Positions 30,307 to 38,280 of a stretch of 64,000 nt of DNA are shown here, in pieces. The stretch is from Enteractinococcus fodinae. Lineage in GTDB: Bacteria; Actinomycetota; Actinomycetes; Actinomycetales; Micrococcaceae. The first letter of the stretch is position 1; every line of letters begins with the position of its first letter. Location: the NCBI RefSeq assembly GCF_031458395.1, contig NZ_JAVDYJ010000001.1, positions 2,108,001-2,172,000 on the forward strand, given 5' to 3'. The translations under genes were made by a program, and so were the position numbers. The notes under the pieces were generated by a model, which saw nothing but the letters and a program-made list of their open reading frames with translations, did no database searches and was not told where the DNA came from.

Positions 30307-31074
30307 CTAGGCGTCTTCTTTGGCGGCCTTCCACTGGCGGTACGCCCAGATAGTCAAAATGAGCACGGCGATCCATGCGATCCCGACGATCACGCCGTTG
30401 ACCACGGTGGGGTCCGAGATGAAGCTCCCGATAGCAACCAAGGAAATCTGGCCGGGTATAACCGACAGCATGCTGGCGAAGACATAATCACGCTGACTCA
30501 CGCCGAAGGCGCCACTACCGTAATTGACCGGCCAGTAGGGAAAACCGGGCAGAAGTCGCAGCACCGCCACGGCCTGGAACCCGGCCTCATCCAGATGCCG
30601 CTCAACGGTACGAAAGCGCGAGCCCAGCATCTTGGCGATGGATTCTCGCCCGAGACCGCGCGCAATCCAGTAGGCACCCCAGCATCCGAGGAACACCCCG
30701 ATCACTGATAAGACCGTGCCTTCGACAAAACCAAATAACAGTCCTCCGGTGACTGCCATGACGGTGACCGGAATGGGGGTGAGCGCGACAACTGCGTAGG
30801 CTCCGATAAATACCAACGCTGCGGCCCAGCCCCAGGAGGCGATAATATCGTGGAGATCGTCGATGGACGGCAAGCGAACGTTGAAGGCCAACCACAGCAT
30901 AAGCAACAACACGATCACCAGGGCGGTGTTTCTGATAAGACCTGCCCAATCGAAATGGTCCTCGAGCGCCGCGTAGGAACCGTTGGCTTCTACTGGCTTA
31001 TCGAATCCGGCGTTGAGGGGTTTCGTGTCGTCTTCGGGCCGCTGCTGCGCACCCTCGTGGGGAGTATGGGACAT
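30307..31074 (-). CDS. TVP38/TMEM64 (DedA/VTT-like) membrane protein
   Basis: A 255-residue protein with a polar N-terminus of about 45 residues and five to six hydrophobic segments. It carries the VTT-domain signature: TPIPVTVMAVTGGLLFG, then GCWGAYWIARGLGRESI and VAVLRLLPGFPYWPVNYGSGAFGVSQRDY, ending in SVIPGQISLVAIGSF. Relatives are integral membrane proteins linked to lipid scrambling or envelope upkeep; the bacterial role is not settled. Its ATG shares a base with the stop of the upstream hypothetical gene, so the two are coupled. Confidence 0.85.
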   Translation of the reverse strand: MSHTPHEGAQQRPEDDTKPLNAGFDKPVEANGSYAALEDHFDWAGLIRNTALVIVLLLMLWLAFNVRLPSIDDLHDIIASWGWAAALVFIGAYAVVALTPIPVTVMAVTGGLLFGFVEGTVLSVIGVFLGCWGAYWIARGLGRESIAKMLGSRFRTVERHLDEAGFQAVAVLRLLPGFPYWPVNYGSGAFGVSQRDYVFASMLSVIPGQISLVAIGSFISDPTVVNGVIVGIAWIAVLILTIWAYRQWKAAKEDA

Positions 31075-31523
31075 TAGGCATCCAACAGCTGTTCTGCGGC
31101 GTGGACTGATTCAAGAACTTTCTCAGCTCGGCGTCCAACAGATTCTAGACTGGCCTGGCCTCGCTTGAACATCGCGGCTGCTTGCGCCGTGGCTGCGAGG
31201 TCGTTGGCCGCACGGGACAAATAGCGGTGGATGTCATTGGCCCCGTTTGGAACGTCCAAATCGTGTTCACCAAACCGCGCGCGACACACCGTACAGATTT
31301 TCTGGACGGTCACCAGTGCATCGGTGAGAAAATTGCCCGCGTTGATCAGACCGTTAAGTTGCTCCTGTGGGATGGTGCTGGATGCTTGCGGCTCAACGAT
31401 CTGCCAGTAACGGTCGAGCGAGCGTGCGAAACGATCATGAGCTTGGCGCCACAGCAGATGGCCGAGCTGTTGATCTAACTTCTTTGCGGCACGACGGCGC
31501 GCAAATGGTCGGGGTCTCATCAC
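31074..31523 (-). CDS. conserved-looking soluble helical protein of unknown function
   Basis: 149 residues, no signal peptide and no membrane segment. The N-terminus is strongly basic (RPRPFARRRAAKKLDQQ) and the rest reads as amphipathic helices. Two Cys sit close together in ICTVCRARFGEHDLDVPNGA (CxxC). I do not recognise a family. Its stop overlaps the start of the TVP38-like gene, and it lies 11 bp after the quinone oxidoreductase gene, so all three may form one leftward operon. Confidence 0.65.
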   Translation of the reverse strand: MMRPRPFARRRAAKKLDQQLGHLLWRQAHDRFARSLDRYWQIVEPQASSTIPQEQLNGLINAGNFLTDALVTVQKICTVCRARFGEHDLDVPNGANDIHRYLSRAANDLAATAQAAAMFKRGQASLESVGRRAEKVLESVHAAEQLLDA

Positions 31524-31534
31524 CCTTTAGTGTC

Positions 31535-32551
31535 TCACATCGTGAGCACAATTTTGCCGACCCGGTCAGGTTCGGCAAAGCGCTCGTACGCCGCTTGGGT
31601 CTCTTCAAGCGTGAAGGTCTGTGCGATCAGCGGATCGATGGTCCCGTCGACGAAATGAGGCCAAATGTTCTCGACCAGGCCGGTCAGGATCTCACCCTTT
31701 TCTTCGGCGGTGCGGGGCCGCAGCAGGTTGCCGGTCAAAACGGCCTGTTTAGCCATGAGTCGCAAGAAGTTGATCGGGCCTTTGATGCCGCCTTGTGATC
31801 CAATGACCACCCAGCGTCCGCCGTGGGCTAGCGCCCGCATATTATCTTCGGAGTATTGACCGGCGATGATATCCAAGATGATATCGACGCCGTGACCGTC
31901 GGTAATGTCTTGTACTCGCTCGACGAAATCTTCTGTGCGGTAGTTGATGCCATGAGCGCCCAGGAACTGGCTGTATTCGACTTTGGCAGCGGATCCGGCG
32001 GTCGCGATCGGCTGTCCGCCCATCGCTTTGACCATCTGGATCGCCATGGTGCCAATACCACCCGCTCCGCCATGGACCAGTACCCAGTCACCGGGCTGGA
32101 ACTTGCCGGTCATAAACACGTTGAACCACACCGTGGCCGCAGTTTCGATGATGCCCGCGGCCTCAATATAGTCCAGCTGCTCTGGAATCGACACGACTTG
32201 TCGGGCGTCTACCACCACGTACTCGGCGTATCCCCCACCGGCGAGCAACGCACCGACACGGTCATTGACCTGCCACTGTTGTACCCCGTCGCCGATACTC
32301 GCGATGGTCCCGGCCACCTCTAGGCCAGGGACGTCGCTGGCACCCTCTGGCACGTTATAGCCACCACTACGCTGCAGCAGATCCGCGTTGTTAATCCCTG
32401 CGGCATGTACTTTGATGAGCACCTCGCCCGGGCCGACTTTGGGCACATCCTGCTCGGTGAGACGGATCTCAGCGGGATGTTCTTTACTGGCCTTGGTGGT
32501 CCCGTCTTGGGGAATGAAACGGATGGCTTGCATGCGCGCAGGTAATGACAT
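31535..32551 (-). CDS. NAD(P)H:quinone oxidoreductase, zinc-free MDR family
   Basis: A 338-residue medium-chain reductase of the PIG3/QOR type. It has a GroES-like N-terminal domain (VGPGEVLIKVHAAGINNADLLQRSGGY) and a nucleotide-binding motif WVLVHGGAGGIGTMAIQMV. Further blocks are GVDIILDIIAGQYSEDNMRAL and WPHFVDGTIDPLIAQTFTLEETQAAYERF. The Cys/His zinc ligands of alcohol dehydrogenases are absent. These enzymes reduce quinones or conjugated carbonyls with NADPH. First gene of a probable operon with the two membrane-related genes after it. Confidence 0.9.
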   Translation of the reverse strand: MSLPARMQAIRFIPQDGTTKASKEHPAEIRLTEQDVPKVGPGEVLIKVHAAGINNADLLQRSGGYNVPEGASDVPGLEVAGTIASIGDGVQQWQVNDRVGALLAGGGYAEYVVVDARQVVSIPEQLDYIEAAGIIETAATVWFNVFMTGKFQPGDWVLVHGGAGGIGTMAIQMVKAMGGQPIATAGSAAKVEYSQFLGAHGINYRTEDFVERVQDITDGHGVDIILDIIAGQYSEDNMRALAHGGRWVVIGSQGGIKGPINFLRLMAKQAVLTGNLLRPRTAEEKGEILTGLVENIWPHFVDGTIDPLIAQTFTLEETQAAYERFAEPDRVGKIVLTM

Positions 32552-32686
32552 GTCTCTTATCTTGGCTACTCAATTTTCCTGGGTCAACCTGTGGCGGCTT
32601 GGAGCAGGAAAGGCACACTGCAGTCCGTCCTTAAACCCTTCGATTATGTTCTCAAGGGATGCATTAGGTACAATGAATCCTCGTCT

Positions 32687-32777
32687 GGATGGTTGTCCGA
32701 GCGGCCGAAGGAACTGGTCTTGAAAACCAGAGGGCGGCAACCCCGTCCCGGGGGTTCAAATCCCCCACCATCCGCCA
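32687..32777 (+). tRNA. tRNA-Ser (TGA anticodon), CCA encoded
   Basis: Class II tRNA: acceptor GGATGGT/ACCATCC, anticodon stem CTGGT/ACCAG around CTTGAAA (TGA, reads UCA), long variable arm GGGCGGCAACCCCGTCCC, T arm GGGGG-TTCAAAT-CCCCC, discriminator G32774, then a genomic CCA at 32775-32777. It is the only one of the four tRNA genes here with CCA encoded. Confidence 0.95.
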
Positions 32778-32820
32778 TTGTCCTGAGTCGCGACATCGTG
32801 GACAGATGAGTCGCGATTTG

Positions 32821-32862
32821 GACGACAAAGCCTCAGAATTCATTTTCTGAGGCTTTGTCGTC
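32821..32862 (+). terminator. 18-bp hairpin after tRNA-Ser
   Basis: A perfect 18-bp stem (32821-32838 with 32845-32862) and a TTCATT loop, followed by TCTGTAAAT, so the T run is weak. It probably ends the tRNA-Ser transcript. Confidence 0.75.
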
Positions 32863-33622
32863 TCTGTAAATCGTCAGGGCACGGGTCGGTGGGCTTGTGC
32901 CAGGTGGGCGCCTGGTGAGTTTGGTGGCGCCGTGGTGATGCAGGGCCGAGCTTTCGGGGCCCGGGCCTCAGGTTTAATCACGTTGAGCCCACCGATCCGG
33001 CAGCGTTGCACCCGTTGGCGCGTCGTGCGACGTCACAACTCAATTCCTCAGCAGCTTCTAAGGCCGTGAGACTTCTTTGTCGGATGAGCGAGCCATAATA
33101 GGGATCTTTGTGAGCTGGAGATAGCCCCTCATTCCCGTGCAGGGTATCGAGGGGTCTCAAAACCGAGCACCCTGCCCGAGCAGCGCCAGAGACCAGCGGG
33201 TGAGATAGGCACCGAGACCCGGCTACCCGCAAGACAGCCGCGCACATAGGGGTCACCTATCCAAGCAGGCGCGGTCCTCCTGCTGAAATCTCCGGGTTTG
33301 TCTCAGGCAAAGCCATATATAAGACCTCATCAAATGCCACGCTTCACCGGCGATTCACATCCCTAAAACCCCACCCGAGAAACGGAGCGTGAACACTGAT
33401 TGCGTAGCCATCGACACAGTAACGATCCCATCTTTGAGGGCGTCTTCAACGCATCCAATTCGCGATCCCAACCCAATTGTGTAAAGATAAAACTTGTTCA
33501 ACTTAGAGTTGTAGCTCACGAAAAGTGGGTTGGACTAGAGCGCGCGCCGATGTTAATCCGGGTCTGTGCAGCCAGTCTGAACCCTGCGTGAGCTCCGGTG
33601 TGGTCTGGAAATTGGCCCTCAG
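32863..33622. other. gene-poor stretch downstream of tRNA-Ser
   Basis: About 760 bp with no ORF I would defend. Composition changes from GC-rich (32880-32980) to AT-richer (33300-33520). Two short frames, 32978-33256 leftward and 33400-33591 rightward, have odd amino-acid use and no ribosome site; the second ends LIRVCAASLNPA, faintly like a dehydrogenase GroES strand. Decayed genes next to a tRNA would be an ordinary explanation. No integrase or attachment-site repeat is seen. Confidence 0.4.
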
Positions 33623-33644
33623 CTGTGGTGAATATTCATCACAG
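33623..33644. promoter_or_regulatory. 22-bp inverted repeat upstream of the sodium:solute symporter
   Basis: CTGTGGTGAAT followed directly by ATTCATCACAG: an 11+11 inverted repeat with one mismatch, ending 76 bp before the GTG start. Size and symmetry fit a dimeric repressor or activator site (GntR- or MarR-type). The protein that binds it is unknown. Confidence 0.55.
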
Positions 33645-33720
33645 TTCGTGTCGAACTAACGACCGACCCCGGGGATAGGCGCAAGGTGCGTGCTATTGGA
33701 CGTTAATAGAAAGGAAAACT

Positions 33721-35439
33721 GTGCCGCCAGTTAGTGAAGGGCAAGAAGTATTTCAATTATCGATCCCTATAGTGATTTTCTTGATCGTCCTCTTCTACGG
33801 AGGAACCCTGTTCGTGTCTTATCTCATCGGTCGAAAAAAGGAAAACGCTGATGATTACATGACTGCCGGGAACAAGATCGGTTTCGGCATCTCGGCGGCC
33901 TCTATGACAGCCACCTGGATCTGGGCGTCATCCATGTATGCGTCGGCAGAGGCAGGGTATAACTACGGTATCTCTGGGCCTATCCACTACGGCTTATGGG
34001 GTGCGTTGATGATTCTTTTCATCTATCCGTTTGGTAAACGCATCCGGCAGGTGGCGCCCAAAGCGCACACACTTGCCGAGGTCATGTATGCACGTCACGG
34101 CCGTTCGTCCCAGCTTATGCTGGCCGGATCCAATGTTCTGGGGTCCACCATCTCGTTGACGTCGAACTTCATCGCCGGTGGGGCGCTCTTTGCCATTTTG
34201 ACACCATTGAATTTTGGTACCGGGATTGTAGTCGTTGCGGCAGGCGTGCTGTTATACACCTTGTGGTCAGGTTTCCGGGCCTCTGTCTTGACAGACTTCA
34301 TGCAGGTTATGGCAATGCTCGGCGCAGCTGCCATCCTCATTCCAGTAGTCTTCTTCGCTGCTGGCGGCCCAGGGTTATTCGAAGCTGGTGTAGCTGCCGG
34401 AAATGTCACACCCCAGCAACAGAGCTTCTTTTCATCTGATGCCTTCATGAATCAAGGCGCACCCTACATTGCTGCGGTACTGGCTTACGCCATTGGTAAC
34501 CAAACCATCGCCCAGCGTCTCTTTGCTGTCCGTCAAGACCTCATCAAACCCACGTTTATCACTGCAACCGTAGGTTATGGGGCTACCATTATCGGAATTG
34601 GCACCTTCGGTGTTATCGCGCTCTATCTTGGTCTTGAACCACTTGATGGCGACCTCAACAGCCTCATTCCACAGATGGCCGGAACCTATCTCGGCCCAAT
34701 TTTGCTGTGCTTTGCTTTCATCATGATCATTGGATCCTTATCTTCGACCGCTGATTCCGACCTCTCAGCACTCTCGTCGATCGCAATGGCAGACATTTAT
34801 GGTCAGAGCAAGGGCCGAAACAAAGCCAACCCACGCACCATGCTTTTCATTGGGCGGATCACTATGATCATCGCTACCGCGGCAGCACTCTATTTCGCTA
34901 CCGCGCGATTTAGCATTCTGGATTTGCTGGTGTTTGTTGGCGCTATGTGGGGCTGTCTAGTCTTCCCGGTCATTGCATCGTTCTACTGGGAAAAGATCAC
35001 GAACGCTGCCTTTACAACGTCAGTCATCACCGCGCTTACCATCTTCCTGCCGGTACGCTTCGAGTGGATACCCGTCGACGGTACCTGGGGTTACGTGGTT
35101 GAGCTGTTGTCCATCGTTGGTGTTGGTGTCATCCTCGGAATTATGGGCTTCGGCTTCTTTGGTATGAAGCCAGCACTGATCATCGCGACGATCGGCATGC
35201 TCGCTGTCTTACCGTTTAGTTTCGACGCTCTGCGTGACTACTCTGTTCTAACGGGTTCACTGGTGGCCTATGCAGTCAGCTTCCTGGTGTGCTACTTCAT
35301 GTCATTCCGATCCAAGGAAAGCTTCGACTATTCGGTCATCAAGAAGATCACCGGGGACTTCGACGAAGAAAGCCCCGAAGAGGACCGGAACGACCACAGC
35401 CGAATGGTAAATGCAGCCGCTGATAAACAAGGAGAATAA
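33721..35439 (+). CDS. sodium:solute symporter family protein
   Basis: A 572-residue carrier with about 13 membrane segments, starting at a GTG preceded by AGAAAGGA. SSS landmarks are YLIGRKKENADDYMTAGNKIGFGISAASMTATWIWASSMYASAEAGYNYG, here broken into the sodium-site helix region, and the later FIMIIGSLSSTADSDLSALSSIAMADIYG, with the Ser/Thr-rich sodium ligand helix. The nearest characterised clade is DUR3-type urea/polyamine symporters. The substrate is unknown; an amine or other small organic nitrogen compound is a fair guess. An acidic cytoplasmic tail ends the protein. One base separates it from the 42-residue ORF that follows. Confidence 0.88.
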   Translation: MPPVSEGQEVFQLSIPIVIFLIVLFYGGTLFVSYLIGRKKENADDYMTAGNKIGFGISAASMTATWIWASSMYASAEAGYNYGISGPIHYGLWGALMILFIYPFGKRIRQVAPKAHTLAEVMYARHGRSSQLMLAGSNVLGSTISLTSNFIAGGALFAILTPLNFGTGIVVVAAGVLLYTLWSGFRASVLTDFMQVMAMLGAAAILIPVVFFAAGGPGLFEAGVAAGNVTPQQQSFFSSDAFMNQGAPYIAAVLAYAIGNQTIAQRLFAVRQDLIKPTFITATVGYGATIIGIGTFGVIALYLGLEPLDGDLNSLIPQMAGTYLGPILLCFAFIMIIGSLSSTADSDLSALSSIAMADIYGQSKGRNKANPRTMLFIGRITMIIATAAALYFATARFSILDLLVFVGAMWGCLVFPVIASFYWEKITNAAFTTSVITALTIFLPVRFEWIPVDGTWGYVVELLSIVGVGVILGIMGFGFFGMKPALIIATIGMLAVLPFSFDALRDYSVLTGSLVAYAVSFLVCYFMSFRSKESFDYSVIKKITGDFDEESPEEDRNDHSRMVNAAADKQGE

Positions 35440-35440
35440 T

Positions 35441-35569
35441 ATGACCACTGGACTCACCATTTATTTCATGATGTGGCCACTTGCAGTAGCGAGCATCATG
35501 TTTGTCATCGGGCGCGGATTTTACAAAGAATGGGCTCGAGCCCGTCGTGAAGGACGAATGATTATCTAG
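35441..35569 (+). CDS. 42-residue putative transporter small subunit
   Basis: A tiny gene with a strong AAGGAG seven bases before ATG, one base after the symporter stop. The protein starts MTTGLTIYFMMWPLAVASIM, forms one membrane helix (about 5-25) and ends in a basic tail (FYKEWARARREGRMII). Proteins of this size and place are annotated as putative transporter small subunits behind SSS genes in Arthrobacter-like genomes. Tight coupling implies a 1:1 partner of the symporter. No function has been shown that I know of. Confidence 0.8.
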   Translation: MTTGLTIYFMMWPLAVASIMFVIGRGFYKEWARARREGRMII

Positions 35570-35581
35570 CCCACACGCACC

Positions 35582-35641
35582 AGCCTGGTGGTCCACACAA
35601 ACTCGACAGTACCGCCGAAGTTTTGACTGGACCACCAGGCT
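35582..35641 (+). terminator. long-loop inverted repeat after the symporter unit
   Basis: AGCCTGGTGGTCCA (35582-35595) pairs with TGGACCACCAGGCT (35628-35641), 14 bp, with a 32-base loop. There is no T run. It is the probable end of the symporter/small-subunit transcript. Confidence 0.5.
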
Positions 35642-36117
35642 AATCTCTCTGTATATGTTCGGATTCTATTGGCGCTGGGCGGCCAAGCCCGCCGCGGCTG
35701 GCCAGCTGGGTTCGGTCCGATCTCAGCCAGCCATGACACTTTAACTAGGTTTAACTAGGTTCTGGCCACCCCCATCCCCCAGGTTGACAGCCTCACTTTG
35801 CCGCACGCACCTTAACAGGGCCATAGAGCTACCCTGTTCACTCCTTCTTCTCCATGTGTAGGCGAGCCCTAGCGGTACGATCTTTGGCTTCGTTTTCTAT
35901 GTCGCGAGCATATGCAGTTACCTTGCTAGTGACCGACCTACGCTGAGTGCCCTGAAACAGGGTAAGTGGTGAGGGACCAGCCGCACACATCTGTTTCCCT
36001 TAATGAGCTACTAGACAGCTTGTACCCGTGCAGACAAGCTATCACTACGTCTTGGTCAGGGAATCTCCCCCAAATCTTCAGGAAAAATGTCACTCAAAAG
36101 ACGCGCCATCATTTTTA
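35642..36117. promoter_or_regulatory. gene-poor region with repeated AACAGGG half-sites
   Basis: No intact gene. A tandem TTTAACTAGG repeat lies at 35740-35759. AACAGGG (35814-35820) faces CCCTGTT (35832-35838) as an inverted repeat with an 11-bp gap, and CCTGAAACAGGGTAA (35951-35965) repeats 15 bases found upstream of the cyclodeaminase-like gene at 3972-3986. It looks like a former promoter/operator region. Confidence 0.4.
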
Positions 36118-36420
36118 GCATCGCCCATTGTCCAGGTGGTGCCCAAAACATCTTCCTGGGTCCGACACGAAGCAAGAGCTGCGGACAGTACGACGGACAA
36201 GGTTCGCTACCAAAGGAATTGATGAAATCTTTGCGTAGATTGACCTCATCGTTTCTGCTGTATTCCGGCCCGTATTCGAGGTGGCAACCTAGAAATATGG
36301 GTTGCAGTATTACTCAACATTCACAAGGGCATGAACGGAATCCTCGAGTCGCTTTTGTGGCGCATTGCAGCGGCACTTTCATACAGCCACCCCGAGCAAT
36401 AACCTACCCGTCACTTTGCT
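36118..36420 (+). pseudogene. candidate decayed TetR-type regulator
   Basis: Two adjacent frames read like the C-terminal half of a TetR regulator. In one, up to 36216, VRHEARAADSTTDKVRYQR runs into a stop. One base further the frame continues IDEIFA-stop-IDLIVSAVFRPVFEVAT-stop-KYGLQYYSTFTRA-stop-TESSSRF and GALQRHFHTATP. A single frameshift and three in-frame stops would explain it. The helix-turn-helix half is not recognisable. The assignment rests on my reading of composition and typical TetR helices, without an alignment. Confidence 0.35.
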
Positions 36421-36749
36421 ACAGAAAACGCAGCAATCTTCACTTTTTGGCGGCAGAATTACGAAAAAATTTGCTGTGAAGCTATGGTGAAATAGGTCAG
36501 CGGTCCTCGCGATCCGAAGAAAGCGGAGCGAGGGCGGCGGAGAGCAAGGCTGGGATGACCCGCATCACAGCGGGGGAAGAAGCCGCTTTGTAAGTTTCAA
36601 CCCGAGACTTCACACCGCATCAAGCTCGCAAACTTGATGCGGTTACGAGTTATGAGCTTTTGCGGTGTCGAGCCAGCGATGGAGGTACAGGCCACAAGTT
36701 AGGCGTTACATAGCATTCACACCGTTCCCAAAGCAATGGAGGAAATTTC
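36421..36749. promoter_or_regulatory. upstream region of the MFS gene with a hairpin at 36614-36643
   Basis: About 330 bp without an ORF. ACCGCATCAAG (36614-36624) and CTTGATGCGGT (36633-36643) form a perfect 11-bp inverted repeat with an 8-base gap, ending 106 bp before the TTG start. No T run follows. It could be an operator for a dimeric regulator or a leader hairpin. Confidence 0.45.
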
Positions 36750-38039
36750 TTGAAGACTGATACGACAGCGAACATGACAGGCAATCCGCCGAAGAACCGG
36801 CGGACCGGAGGCATCGTCATCACGATTTCGACGCTTCTAGCATTCTCATACGGGTTGCAGATGTACGTAGTTGTGCCTGCATACCCGACCATGACCGCTG
36901 AGTTCGGCTTGAGTTACTCTCAAATTGGTCTGATGGTTTCTCTCTGGTTCTTGGGTTACGCACTCGCTCACGTTCCTGCGGGTTTCGCGGCTGCTGCGTG
37001 GGGCTTGAAGCGCGTTGCAGTCTGGGGTGGCCTCATTACCGCTATCTCCAGCGGTCTGATCGCCATGTCTGGTTCCTACGCGCTAATGCTGACCTCTCGG
37101 TTTATCGGTGGTGTCGGAATGTCTTTGGTCGTCGCAGCAATTTTCCCGCTCGGTAACTACTGGTCCAAACCCGAAAATGGCAAACTTGTCGCCGGTATTC
37201 TTAACGGTCTCGGCCTCACCGCAGGTTCTGCGATCGGCCTCTATGTATGGACCTATCTGATGCAAGCCATGGACTGGCGCGCCAGTCTCTGGGTGGCTAC
37301 GGCCATCGGTCTGGTGATTGCTCTCGCCGCTGCCGCGCTCATTCAGATTCCAGAACACATGGACGAACTCGAAGGTGATGAGTTCAGTTGGTCCGGCACG
37401 ATGCAAGTGTTGAAGTCGAAGACCATGTGGGGCATCGGTATTGTCAGTGTTGCTGCATACGGTGCCTTCTTTACCGCTTCGCAGCTTGCCCCGGGCTTTG
37501 CAGAAAGCGAGCACGGCTTCAGCGCGACAAATGCGAGCCTTCTGGGACTCGTCATGCTGTTGATCGGTATCCCCGGTTCGATCCTTGGCGGTATCTTCGC
37601 AGACCGTGCCAAGCGTTTCCTGTCCACGCTGTGGATTCCTGCAGCGGTCATCGTTGTCTTGTTGGTACTGATCCCATTCGTCAATAGCATCATGCTGTGG
37701 GTCATCATGAGCCTGATTGGCATCTTCGGCATGATGTACTTGTCACCAGCAAGCGTGTCACCCAGCGAATACCCTGAAGAGGTACCGAGCCAGGACTTTG
37801 CCACTGCTTTGGGTCTGGTATTGACGCTTGGCAATATGGGTGCCGTTATCTTCCCGTACGTCTACACGCTGGGCACGGAGATGGGCAGTTCCGCCCTGGG
37901 TTGGTGGCTCATCGCCGGGTTGTCCGCACTGAGCATTTTAGGTATCCGCATGGCCAAAGAATCCCGGGTGCCAACACCTTCCAAAAGTCCCGAGCAATTA
38001 CTCAACGAACAAGCTGTGACCAACCAAGTCACAGCCTAA
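36750..38039 (+). CDS. MFS transporter, probable organic-acid or aromatic-acid carrier
   Basis: A 429-residue, about 12-TM carrier starting at TTG 36750, with GGAGG at seven bases. The cytoplasmic N-terminus KNRRTGGIVITISTLLAFSYG is followed by SYSQIGLMVSLWFLGYALAHVPAG and GLKRVAVWGGLI (motif A region). RFIGGVGMSLVVAAIFPLGNYW comes next, with a mid-protein loop and the second-half motif GIFADRAKRFLSTLW. The substrate cannot be read. The position just ahead of the 4-hydroxybenzoate/protocatechuate genes suggests uptake of such compounds, but it has its own promoter and terminator, so the link is only by neighbourhood. Confidence 0.82.
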   Translation: MKTDTTANMTGNPPKNRRTGGIVITISTLLAFSYGLQMYVVVPAYPTMTAEFGLSYSQIGLMVSLWFLGYALAHVPAGFAAAAWGLKRVAVWGGLITAISSGLIAMSGSYALMLTSRFIGGVGMSLVVAAIFPLGNYWSKPENGKLVAGILNGLGLTAGSAIGLYVWTYLMQAMDWRASLWVATAIGLVIALAAAALIQIPEHMDELEGDEFSWSGTMQVLKSKTMWGIGIVSVAAYGAFFTASQLAPGFAESEHGFSATNASLLGLVMLLIGIPGSILGGIFADRAKRFLSTLWIPAAVIVVLLVLIPFVNSIMLWVIMSLIGIFGMMYLSPASVSPSEYPEEVPSQDFATALGLVLTLGNMGAVIFPYVYTLGTEMGSSALGWWLIAGLSALSILGIRMAKESRVPTPSKSPEQLLNEQAVTNQVTA

Positions 38040-38053
38040 CTCCTGCTCATCAT

Positions 38054-38092
38054 TCGAGGGCATCGCTCCCACATTGTGGGGCATGCCCTCGA
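38054..38092 (+). terminator. terminator after the MFS gene
   Basis: An outer stem TCGAGGGCAT/ATGCCCTCGA (38054-38063, 38083-38092) and an inner CCCAC/GTGGG stem, followed by TGTATTTA, 14 bp past the stop codon. Confidence 0.75.
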
Positions 38093-38280
38093 TGTATTTA
38101 AACCCTGCGGTCCCCCACTCGAAGGTAGGTCATAGAGCGTTCCTACGCAGTCTGCTCTTTTATATCGCCATAGCCATTGAGCTAATGCACCACCTCACAT
38201 AGGCTGACGAACAACAACTTACCGAGACAGCATGTACCGGAATGCGAGCCTGAGGCAGCATCAAACGCTGGAGGGATGAC

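Noticed and set aside
32978-33256. Leftward 92-residue frame after tRNA-Ser.
   Set aside because: Cys- and Gly-rich composition with no motif or ribosome site; likely chance.
33400-33591. Rightward frame ending LIRVCAASLNPA, faintly like an alcohol dehydrogenase.
   Set aside because: Too short, no start signal, and the match is only about ten residues; not enough to call a pseudogene.
36087-36479. Rightward 130-residue frame upstream of the MFS gene.
   Set aside because: Its residues look random, while the neighbouring frames carry the TetR-like pieces; no ribosome site.
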